Of a stretch of 64,000 bases of DNA, positions 1 through 9,922 are shown one piece after another (the first letter of the stretch is position 1; each line of letters starts with the position of its first letter). The notes below the pieces were generated by a model that worked only from the letters and a program-made list of their open reading frames with translations, was not told the DNA's origin and ran no database searches. A program made the position numbers and the translations under genes. The DNA lies in the NCBI RefSeq assembly GCF_047663525.1, contig NC_092588.1:143986001-144050000 (forward strand), read 5' to 3'. This DNA comes from Anas platyrhynchos. Its lineage: Eukaryota; Chordata; Aves; Anseriformes; Anatidae.

Positions 1-430
1 GTATTATCCTAGCCCTTAACTAAGTATCCATTTATTGTTTTGGTCCAAATCTCGAAGATGTTTTGCCACAGTTCTCAATAATGCAGTTTCCTGAGACAGG
101 ATCTATGTATCTTACTGTTCTGTTATTAATTTGTAACATCACTCATGGTGGAACTGCAGTACACCGTTATGATTTTTCAGCCACAAACACAGCTTGCAAT
201 GACTGATTAAACTGTGAGACTTTTTGACTTTATTGATGTTCACAATTAACGACTGTTTTGGCCAAATAAGCACAGAACACATCATTTATTTTCCACTATG
301 CATTTGTTGCAGTACCTGTGCTTTCTTTTCAGATAAACAATATGACAACTGCTAAACAGGGACTGCGTTACAGTTGGGGCACAGCTTATGCAGGGCCAGA
401 CAAACACGTGTCATTGTGCACAGAGGTACT
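1..430. other. AT-rich non-coding DNA, nothing recognised
   Basis: No open frame of note, no repeat family recognised and no RNA gene seen. Composition matches the AT-rich sequence that fills most of the first 21 kb. Confidence 0.5.
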
Positions 431-548
431 CACAGGATGATCCGGGCTGGTAGGGCCCCAGTAGGTCACCCAGTCCGGCTCCCTGCTCAAGGCAGGGTCA
501 ACGCCGAGCTTAGGGCTTTGTCCCGATGAGTCTTGCAAACCTCCAGCT
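431..548 (-). mobile_element. CR1 LINE 3'-region fragment
   Basis: The plus strand reads as the reverse complement of a bird CR1 3' region. The landmarks are a block like 'ggtcacccagtccggctcc' followed by 'ctgctcaaggcagggtcaa', then 'gggctttgtcc' and 'gagtcttgcaaacctccag', in the order seen in bird CR1 copies. It is truncated on both sides and carries no open frame. CR1 copies are normally 5'-truncated retrotransposon remnants; here the extreme 3' tail is also missing or decayed. The boundaries are approximate. Confidence 0.8.
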
Positions 549-2808
549 CAACAGGTGCCTTTCAGAAATTAAATGACATTTACCACTTGACCACAAAGGA
601 TGACCTGAAAATTACGGTAACACTGAGCCTATGTATGTAAGGCAGATTGTTCCAGCAATTCCTGCTCCAAGGCTTTCACCATGCTTCAGAATTAGTTGTA
701 AAGGTACTCAAAAATTCCTGCATTTTACTCTATGTTGAAGGATTAAATAGAATTTGACTTTATGAGCGGCAAAGAAAAAAGAAACTTCCTAATAGTGCCA
801 CGTACACTTTTTTTTATTTACTGGTACACTAAAGATAAACAGGTTATTTCAAAGAGCAGAACGAGGTTAATGTGGGATGGAAGTACTAACAAAAATAATT
901 AAAGATTACTAAATGCAAGAAAGAGAAACTGAACCGCATACTACTTTCTTGACATCCCTCTCCCCCCCCTCCTACTCAGTTTTGACAGTGGAGGAATAAA
1001 CTATTACTGGTAGCTTAGTAACACTTTGCTGGTGAAACTTCAGTTTTAGGATGTTGTTAATTATCAATTTAGATTACAGAAATAACCAACCAGGGCTGTA
1101 ACTTTCAGCATTACAGAGCAAGGAGAGCAAGTGTTGTGTTTCCTTAATTTGGAAGTCCTCGCATATTTTGGAAATATTTGATACCTCAGAACACACTTGC
1201 ACAGTCAAAACATATTTGAATGTCCCGGATAGCAAAGCCATAAAATTCCATTAATAGCTCATGGATTAAGACCTGAGCATAGCACATTCACCTGCACAAT
1301 CTGACTGACTGGAGCTTGAAACATGTCGTGAAAGTCTTAGCAGAATCACAGCTGGCCCTCAAATTAGGCAAGACTCAATGAGAAATGATCAATCCCTACT
1401 CACTTCTATTTTGACTGTGGTATTTTGGGTCCTTTGGACACCGCCCTGAATCCTGAATATAACTTGTTGTGCCATTCAGGAAGGATTCTGTACAGGGGGT
1501 TTGTTAGTTACAGTCTGGAGATGTTGTCAGTGCTCTCCTTAGAGGACAGATAACCTACAGCTGGCAAAAATTCAGCAAGCAAAACACCACTCCTAACTTT
1601 GCAAGGTGAAATGCCTTTGCAATTCTGACTCAAATAATGGAGTTATTTCTGTCTTGACAGCTCCGGAGCTGAATAGTACTAACTTCTGCCATGGCGTTAC
1701 GTGTATATAAAGTGAGCATCATTTACAGTTGTTTCTGTAAGAATTTTCATTACAGAGTTTCTTTAAAAAAAAAAATCAGCTAGACAGCTTCATTCAGAGA
1801 GCTACCTTCCCTACCTGACAAAATCATTTATAATGTTTATGCAACAGCCCTCACACAGAAAATACAGTGCATTTTTTAAGAGCAACTTCAGCGTGTCTCA
1901 TTTGCAGACTTACACAAAACAAGCGTTCCAGAGCCAGGAAAAAAAGAAAAATAGAAGGAGCATACCATTATGTGGAAAAGAAGACAAATGGAGAAGGCAA
2001 ACCTGGGTCTGATCAGGCAACAGATTACCTATGCCAAGGTGGTATGTACATATCCTCAGTATAGTAAAATTCAAATTGCCTAGCAGCTAATCACTTTTAA
2101 GAGGTTTGGTTGTTTTAGATTCCACAAAAAAAAAGGGCTCACATTGTCACCAAATCAGGCTACATTCTACACACAAAGTCTTATAGTCTTACTCAACAAA
2201 AAAGCTCTTACTAAAAATTATGTAGTGGAAAATTTGGTTTCTTATTTTGAAAGAGGCACAGCTGGTCCTTGCAGATTGCACTGCACTGAAAAACAACCCA
2301 GGTAACTGATCAGGTGTTGTGCTAAGAACTGCTTCAACTGCTTTCATGCTACGCTGATTCCACCCCAAACTTTGTCTACAACATTGCTAACCTAGACTGT
2401 GCTTCGGGGTTAAGGACCTTTTTTCTGGAGAGCTGAGTGCCTCCTAGACTTTAACACCACGCACTTCCAAAACCAGAGATGCAAACATAATAGCTGGATT
2501 TTCTTAATGATGCAGAACATTAAAAATGCTGTCCAACCAGGAATTATAACCTATGTTTCCCAAAAGCCATTCACCAGACAGAAGGACTTAACAGACCACA
2601 CCTGATGACTGGCACAAGCAACTTAATGCTATGTGAATTCCCCCTTTTCTGTTCCCTCAGCATATTATAAGCCATTCTGCATTGGAAGAATCCAACATTA
2701 AGTTTACAAGTTAGAACAAGCGCAGTGAAACACCCTCTCAAAACTCACGGTTCCAAATTTAATGCAAAATTAAAAGTTCTGTTGTATATAAATTCTGTGA
2801 TAAGCACC
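549..2808. other. AT-rich non-coding stretch
   Basis: Only one short open frame (1867-2064, plus) is present; it has lysine/arginine-rich low-complexity translation and no domain. No repeat family was recognised. There are short A-runs (about 1765-1775 and 2127-2135). It is compatible with intron or intergenic DNA. Confidence 0.45.
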
Positions 2809-3300
2809 TGTTGTGGGTTAATCCCAGTAGGCACTCACTTCCTCCTCAGCTGGTAGGACCGAGTAAGAGGAAAGGAAGAATGAAAGCAAGAAAACTTCTG
2901 GGTTGAGATAAAAAACGTTTAATAACTGAAGAAGTGGAATGAGAAGGATACAGAGCAACACAAGGGATGCAAAAGCAATCACTCGCCACCTCCTATGGGT
3001 AGATTGACACCCAGCCAGTTCCTGAGCAGATGGCAGCCTCCCTAAGCTCCCCTTTTTCCCCCTTTTCATTGCTCAGCATGATGTTACATGGCATGGAGTA
3101 TCTCTCTGCCCAGTTTGGGTCATCTGCCCAGTTGTGTCCTCTCCACTCAACTCACTGGGAGGGCAGTGTGAGAAACAGAGAAGGCCTTGATGCGAAAACA
3201 CGGCTGTGTTGGCAGCGTTGTTTTGGTCACAGATCTAAACCACAGCCCCGTACAGGCTGCTCTGAAGAAACTTAACTCCATCCCAGCTGGATCCAGTATA
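2809..3300 (-). mobile_element. Solo LTR of an avian endogenous retrovirus (ERVL-like)
   Basis: Read on the minus strand, this 492-bp block has the layout of an abundant bird LTR. It starts near 3300 with 'ctggatccagctgggatgg', then has a U3 region with 'gacccaaactgggcagag' and 'catgccatgtaacatcatgc'. Near the end are an ATTAAA-type polyadenylation signal (plus-strand TTTAAT at 2918-2923), 'ttatctcaaccc', and a terminus ending in ACAACA at 2809. The plus-strand left end is intact (TG), but the other terminus reads TA where TG is expected. Flanking 5-mers gcacc (2804-2808) and gcatt (3301-3305) share GCA and could be a decayed 5-bp target duplication, the size used by ERVL. No internal viral genes adjoin it, so it is probably a solo LTR left by recombination. 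The subfamily was not determined. Confidence 0.85.
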
Positions 3301-3344
3301 GCATTAAAGAGAACTGCATAATTCGTTGTTGTTGAAAAAAGAAT

Positions 3345-3700
3345 TCCCAACACACAATCGATTTATTCAAAGTTATTGTGCAAATTTAAGGGCCAGTTCA
3401 ACTTCCACAGCTGAAGAACTGGATACAGCTGCAGAACCCTGGTGAAGATCGCAGCAAGAGAAGCAACCTCCCAGCTGTGTGCTGAGCACAGCAGAGGCAG
3501 CAGCACCCTCCCTCCCTGCTGCTGTACCCAAACTGCTACATACAGACCCCAGCAGCGAAGTTCAGCTGTTCTGCCTGCATTCTTTGCCCAAACAGTCATA
3601 TCCATCTCCTCTTCTGGGAAAGGACGCATCACTTTGAAGGATTCTCCTGCCTGGAACGTCCCAATTCCCTCGTTTCAAGCTCCCAAAGGTCTGATCCGAC
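3345..3700 (-). other. Candidate 3'-terminal exon with polyadenylation signal (minus strand)
   Basis: On the minus strand an open frame of about 100 codons (ATG at 3632, but open a little further upstream) ends in TAA at 3365-3363, inside an AATAAA hexamer (plus-strand TTTATT, 3362-3367). A GT-rich run (TTGTGTGTTGGG) follows within about 10 nt, as in a cleavage/polyadenylation site. A possible splice acceptor (gttgctttgttag) lies near 3695. Local GC is higher than in the flanks. The translation matches no family I know, other frames here are open too, and the LTR begins just downstream. It could be the end of a non-coding or coding minus-strand transcript, or chance. Confidence 0.22.
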
Positions 3701-4790
3701 TAACAAAGCAACTGCTGGGCCAAAGGGTATTGGTGTTTATTTTTAGAGCATGAAACAGTATATTTTTTAGACAACGTGGTATAAACACATTTCCTAATAC
3801 CAACTGGAAAATCTTCCACGGGCTTATCCAGATTTGGTGATATTGTGTGATTGATTAGCATCCAGGAGCAGCACAGAACAGCATCTGTTGTTCAAACTGG
3901 TGAGCCACTTGCCATGTAGCGTGCAGGACAAGCTTTGCAGACAAAGCATAAGCATGTTCTATGAATTACTTAAATATCTTTTTTGTGGGATTTATAACCG
4001 TCTGTCAGCACGTTACTTACTGATGAAACATGCCTGCTCATTACAAAAAACCTTCACGCAGATAAACACGCAAAAGAATAAATTGAATTCTAACCTGCCC
4101 TGCTTCACTGCCTTCATTCACTTATCTTATGTTGATTTTATTGTGCAAATAGTCCTCGCCAATATCATTTTCATTTCTGTATCTGTCGCCCTGTTTGTTG
4201 ATTGAAAAACTTTAAAGGCACAAAGCTTCAAAGGCTATGGGACGTCCTTAATGAAGTGTCCCCCAAACATGCTCATGGATGAAAAAAAAAAAGGGAAATA
4301 AACATGTCAAAATTATTCCTGGCCACCGTCCAACAACCAGCTGTGGTGCTCAGACTGTGCTAACCCTGGGAACATTCTTCTTTCTCTACGGGCCTCCAGT
4401 TCTGCCTTCTGTTCCTAAGGATATTTGTATTCCTAACTCACTCAGTTTAATCTCAAACTAAGCAAGACCAAGCTGAATTAGTACTTCAAGAGAAAAACAA
4501 TTAAGTATGACCAAGATTTTAAAGCAACTAGGCTTTTGTGGTGTGACAACCAGTACATTTTCAACCATTTCTCACAAAAATCATGCTATCTGTGGAACAC
4601 CTACACTACCTAAATCATTTCAAGTTATGAAACTGAACTTCCACCTGCTTAGGGTAATTTTTTATTTTTTTATTTTTGGATAGTGGGACTAACTTCCATG
4701 TTATGGCCAAATTCAAACTTTGATAGTGATGTTCAGTGTCTCTAAGTTTCATCAGAGTTTAAAGTATCATACAGATATTTCTTAGATATA
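3701..4790. other. AT-rich non-coding stretch
   Basis: Open frames at 3888-4205 and 4279-4461 (plus) have no domains and no convincing start context. No repeat family was recognised. Confidence 0.4.
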
Positions 4791-4853
4791 ATCATAGAAA
4801 GGGGTGGGTTGGAAGGGACCTTAAAGATCATCCAATTCCACCCTACCCCCTGT
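4791..4853 (-). mobile_element. CR1 3'-end fragment, inverted half of a CR1 pair
   Basis: The plus strand reads as antisense CR1 3' end: 'atcatagaaa', then 'gggttggaagggaccttaa', 'agatcatccaattccaccc' and 'ccccctgtcat'. It stops abruptly where a plus-oriented CR1 tail begins, so the two copies face each other. It is too short to assign to a subfamily. Confidence 0.8.
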
Positions 4854-4994
4854 CATCCCTGGAGGTGTTCAAGGCCAGGCTGGATGTGGCTTCGAGCAAC
4901 CTGCTCTGGTGGGAAGAGTCCTTGCCAGGGCATGGGCTTTAGAATTATGTGATCTTTAAGGTCCCTCCCTTCCAACCCAAACCATTCCATGAGT
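4854..4994 (+). mobile_element. CR1 3'-end fragment, sense half of a CR1 pair
   Basis: Sense CR1 3' end: 'ggaggtgttcaaggccaggc', 'tggatgtggcttcgagcaac', 'gtgatctttaaggtccct', 'tccaacccaaaccattcca'. This is the usual terminal module of bird CR1, with a decayed ATTCTATGA-type tail. With the preceding antisense copy it forms an imperfect inverted repeat (4806-4830 against 4950-4978). Confidence 0.85.
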
Positions 4995-7900
4995 CTTTGA
5001 AAGACAGTTATGTTTTGTTTTTTTTCCAGTGTTCCGAGATTCTCCCATCAATGGACATGGCATCTTCTGAACCAGGGTAAATCCAAGGGAACTGGCAGAG
5101 TCTGTCACTCATTTTGAGCATCAGTGGTAAATTATTCCTTAATTTTATTATAGCTTGATAAAACCAAACACACCTTTTCTCCTCACTAAACACACTCAGA
5201 TTAGGCCCAGTTCCTCCCTGCAGCACAACCACGTGCATCACTTGGCGTCCAGCACATTGGAGACATCTAAATCAAAGTTTTCTTTAAGTTAAACCACTAG
5301 AAGATCAACATGCACACACAGAGAGGACCACACAAGATCAACATCACAAGTGCACGTCCTTTAACTTGTCTTCTGCACAAAAAGCAGGATGTAATTTGCA
5401 TAGGACTCTGAAACCACATTCTTTTCAAAGAAAATTCATCACTACTGAGGGAATTTTCTACTGCAAAGATGAAATTTCTAATAGAGAGCCACATCCAGTA
5501 CAATCTAAGCACTTCACAAAGTAAATTCAAAACAGGTTACCTTTAATTACAATACAACATGCAATTCCTCACTGTCTTCATCTGAGTAGGAGTGAAATTA
5601 AACAGGAAAAAGGAAAGAAGGTCTCTACATCCTATTAGACAGCAAGCAAGCTTGCCTCAGTGCAGTTGTACTCACTTTCAGCTGAGTCCACCTGTGTTTT
5701 CATAACAAAGTCAAAAGCAAGCTGTTTTGAAAAAGGCTTTAACCAAAAGCCCCACCTTGCTGCACAGGATGCCCAGAACTCCTGCCATGCGTTTAACACA
5801 TACCCAAGAGCACGTGTTAAGCGAGCACTCTTCAGATTAAGTTTCCCATGAAATCTCAGGTACCTGGAGATCAAATAAAGGCAGTGATAAATGGGAAATG
5901 GTTGAATTTCAAGGTATCAGCAGTACCTTTGGCCTGTTTAGGTATACTCACTTGGCGCTCCATGGTCCCCACCCCTGCAAAATACAGTACTCATATATGT
6001 GACTGCTGTATCAATACTTTATGCCAGAATCTGCATTTAACTAATACATGGGTAAGAACCTCTGAGCTCCACAACAAAAATATGAGTATCTGATAGCCAT
6101 CAGATTTTAGATCAGCAAATTCATTACATGACAAATTCGTTAAATGACAAAGCATTTAAGAACTGGGCAGCATACTGACTGCATTCCAGTTATAACTACA
6201 CCATCATGCTCAAGAATACTTCCCAATAACAATTAAGGAGACATTTCCATTAAAATACACTCATCTTAAACTTCACTGGCTTAGCAGCACAGTTAACACA
6301 AACACCAACTGGTCTAACTTCTATTTATGTAGTAATGCACAGGCTTTGGTATGTATGAGAAAAAATAAGAAAAGGGCTGGAACTGCTAGCATTTATTACC
6401 TTTATTTTTTTCTTCCAAGTATAACTGCACTGAGCTCAAACCCAGTTATGCATTCACCATACTAGTCAGTCACTCTGCTACTGGGAAAACTTCTGATTAT
6501 CTGAGTTACACGCATAATATTGCATCCAAATAAAGCAGAATTACTTGCAGCCTGAGAATTTCACACAGCAGCCAATTAAAAGCATGAAATGATACAACAA
6601 GGATTGTAACAAAAATTTGCCTGTAGCAGGGTAATTAAGCTAGTGTTCTTGAATGAAGTATCAGAACTTGGGCTTATCATCAACCCAACGGTGCACAGTA
6701 CCTCCAGCTACCATCCCTGGCGTTGTTATTAAAAAGTTTCTATATCAGCACAATACAACTCCTCACACCCTAAAACACCACTTGCATTTTGATGGACACT
6801 GTGAGAAAATGGCATAAAGGTGATGGACAGCAAGCTTCACTCGCATTCTGACAGGTGGCTCCTCCAGGTGAAAGCTGAAGGTGAAAGCTTGAATGTGGCA
6901 CACAAACTTTCAGCGCCTTTGCAGAACAGATCACTTCAGACCCCACACCTCTCAAGCCACCATTTTTCAGCAGTATGCAGTTACTTTATTAAAAAGAAAA
7001 CCTTGTGTTTACTGTTTATATACCTCTAACTGAAAATCAGAAAGAAAATCGGAAGAAATACGGGATAATTGAACTACATGTCAAAAGACAGAACTGAGTA
7101 ATATCCTCTAGTTTGCTTTTTTTTTTTTTTTAATAAGATATGCAACTACAGCAAAGAAATCAAAAGCAAAACATAATCCTGAAAGCTCTGCTAAGTAGTT
7201 CTACATTCAAGCAAGCTTAAAATGATTTGCCAATTACATGGTCAGAAGTGAGACGCTACAGTCAAAATCTGTCTTTTTAATATCATAACCTATTTTCCAA
7301 ATGAATTAAGAAAAGAATATTTAATGTGAACTAGAAGTCATTCAACGAAGATTCAGCAAATTCTAAACCCACACACTTCATTTGTCATCTATTTGGCTGC
7401 TAAATCTGACTCTGAAAGACTGATGTGTTACCTTATTATTATTTTTTAAAAGGATTTCTCTTGGGATTGCACAGCAAAGGAATGAGTGCGTAGCCTATCT
7501 TACACAGGAAGGAGAGATTTTTATCCTTAAAAACAGGAGGTTCGCCCACATGATCACCTGGGACAGACTTGGCCAGTGCAAGCAGGCTAGGAGGTTATAG
7601 GAGCCTGGGAATGTTTAACATCAAGAAAGTAATTACAGCCCAGCAAGATCAGAAGGAATTACACAGGAAATGTGAACAGTAACCCTTTCATGCCAAAAAA
7701 AAAAAAAATCATAAAAAACGGAGCTCTCTGCTGCCAAACTACAAGGCTGTACAAACCTATTGCAAAATGCAGGAATGGAAAAAACACTACATATTACTAG
7801 GCTATAAATTCCCAACGATGTGATAAAGCTATACTTCCAAGAACAGAAGAAAACCTCTGGCCTTTCCTGTTGCCATGCACATGCTCTGTAATTAAAGCTC

Positions 7901-9401
7901 AGAAGAAACATGAAAACATTTCCAACACCACGTGAGAATGGTACGTTGGTTGCCTCTTCTAAATTTTTTCTTTTAATTTGATGCTGACCAAACGGCCTCC
8001 TCCCTAGAAGGTGGTCAAACATCTTGTTCTTATTTAGTCATGGGAAACTGCCTTCCAAAACAAATAGCACATTATCCAAGCAAGAATGCTAACTCTCTCG
8101 GTTATCTATTTCGTAAAAATCCATCTCCCAAATTCTGAAATATACTCCAGAGCTCAACGTTCAACTTATCCTATGTATTTGATGGTACAGGGATTTCTAT
8201 TCTCTGGAGACACAAATGGAATTTGAGTATTCTGAGTGTAACGCAATCCACTTACAAAGCCTTCAAGTGCCAGTTTGGAAACCGAACAAGATTATGTATA
8301 TGAGCTCTTCAAACAGACCTGCAAAACATTTTTATTAGGGAAGAGACTTTTTTTTTTTTTTTTTTTTTTTTTAAGTTCTCCACTAAAGAATATTGCACTA
8401 CTTTGGGTCTATTAATAGATAATGCTACAAAGTATCAGCAAATAACCCCGATCAGATAAGAGACAAGCAATAAATCACCCAACCATCAGTTGTTTTTTTT
8501 AATGAATTTGAATTATAATTCAAAAATTATGAATATATTTTCATTATACTAAACAAAAATAAGGTCCCCTACAGTATGAGGGTATAACAGATATCCCCCA
8601 AAATGGGATATAACAACACTTCTGATTTAAAAATAATAAATCAATTTCTCTTATTTACACAACATGCTTCTTTAATTGTCATTTCAGTAATGAATCAGAG
8701 CAGCACTACCACTGTGATCACCCATTACGTTAGCAGTCTACCTGCATACCAGCTCTTTAGCTTTTCCTCCCTCTTGTCACCCAGGTAATCCCCTCTATTT
8801 CTATTTATTAAAAAGTTTTCCTTTCTTCATCTGTTCTACTTGATTCTCATTTTGTTTCATTTTCCTTGCCTTCAAGTCTAAGATGCGACTTTGTCATCAC
8901 AAAGTGCATGAAGAACCAACTTCTGCATGACTGCTACCTACATGTACCTTCAGCTGCCCATTCCGTGGAACCACTAACTAAACAAACACAAGTTATGGAA
9001 ACACCAAAATGTTAAAAATAAATACACAAGTACATGAGCATTTTGAATTGTGGGAATGCAAACAGGACAGATATGGTGTAAAGAAGAACTAAATCAAGGC
9101 CAAAAAGTCATTGCCCATCATGGTTTGCACAGGTAACTAACTGCCATTCTTTAGGAGACAAAACTGAAATGAGAAACAATTATTTCCTCTTTTACTGCGA
9201 TGGGGGCTGAAAAAGCAGCAAGCACCATGGCCTCATTTTGCAGGCAAAGGATACTACAATAAAGTTCCACTTTCTCCTGCGCAAAACCAAATCTCACTTT
9301 AAGGGTTGGTGACTTGCAAAACCAAGCCAAGCTCTCCCCAGTCAATACACGTTCTTCTGAGATTACAGTCGCTGCTCCTAAACGTCTGCCTCCACAGTAG
9401 A
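4995..9401. other. AT-rich non-coding stretch with T homopolymers
   Basis: Nothing genic was recognised. It contains a 15-T run (7117-7131) and a 25-T run (8348-8372). The longest open frame (129 codons, minus, 7633-8022) has no domain, and its phenylalanine-rich stretch comes from an A-run on the plus strand. Read as intron or intergenic DNA. Confidence 0.4.
8348..8372. repeat. Poly(T) tract, 25 nt
   Basis: Uninterrupted run of 25 T. No retroposed body was recognised on either side, so it is called only as a homopolymer. Confidence 0.9.
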
Positions 9402-9628
9402 TTAATTTGTCAGCAGTACAATGTCTGTACAATATATTATCCAAAAAAGCGCAACTGTAGATGCAGCTACAGTAAATTTTCCATGGCTACAAACTCGATC
9501 CAAATCTATCCACAACAGATTGTGCTGCACATCAGTCAGAAAGGCATTTCCGTATTGTGGCAGGATGTTCTGTCTCCAAAAGGACTTGTGCACGTCACGC
9601 ACAAGTATTTCCAGCGATGCTGCCATCA
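9402..9628 (-). other. Candidate second exon or decayed coding segment (minus strand), unknown product
   Basis: A minus-strand frame is open from upstream of 9626 to a stop at 9402. It begins after a possible acceptor (caactgaaacag, AG at 9630-9629), giving TG then ATG at 9626. The translation, including stretches such as RDVHKSFWRQNILPQYGNAF and WIDLDRV, looks more protein-like than its surroundings, but I recognise no family. It joins in phase with the candidate exon 9748-9922 across a 119-nt gap. Plus-strand frames here are also long and open, which weakens the call. It may be an old transposon or pseudogene remnant. Confidence 0.22.
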
Positions 9629-9747
9629 CTGTTTCAGTTGAATTATGGCAGCGCCAACGTGGATAAAACCTTTTGGTAGTCCAGCAAGGTTAGGTGACCA
9701 GGCTGAAGGAGTGCTGGAAGCCAAGAGCCAACTTCTAGGCCTCTTAC

Positions 9748-9922
9748 CGTGGGATGAACTGATGGCAACAGCGCTGGGAAATGTTTCCTGGACTTCCCTC
9801 GTGCAGGCAACACAGCAGAAGCTGAGGATTCCCTTCAATACACGCATCTTCAACTGGCTCTTCTGATGGATTCTGAAGCTGCGTTGTGGCTCACCAGTGT
9901 GCACTGGTAACAGGAAATTCTT
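9748..9922 (-). other. Candidate internal exon (minus strand), unknown product
   Basis: This 175-nt minus-strand segment is bounded by a good acceptor (gggttgatttgcag, ending at 9923) and a good donor (CACG followed by gtaagagg, GT at 9747-9746). One frame is open throughout, from KNFLLPVHTGEPQ to AVAISSSH, and leaves one extra base. That phase fits the TG-ATG start of the segment at 9628. The translation matches no family I can name. The implied 119-nt intron has a weak pyrimidine tract. It fits a minus-strand gene starting at the island near 21.5 kb, but no expression evidence is available. Confidence 0.25.

Noticed and set aside
7633-8022. 129-codon minus-strand frame
   Set aside because: Anonymous sequence with an FFFFF run from a homopolymer, no splice or promoter support.
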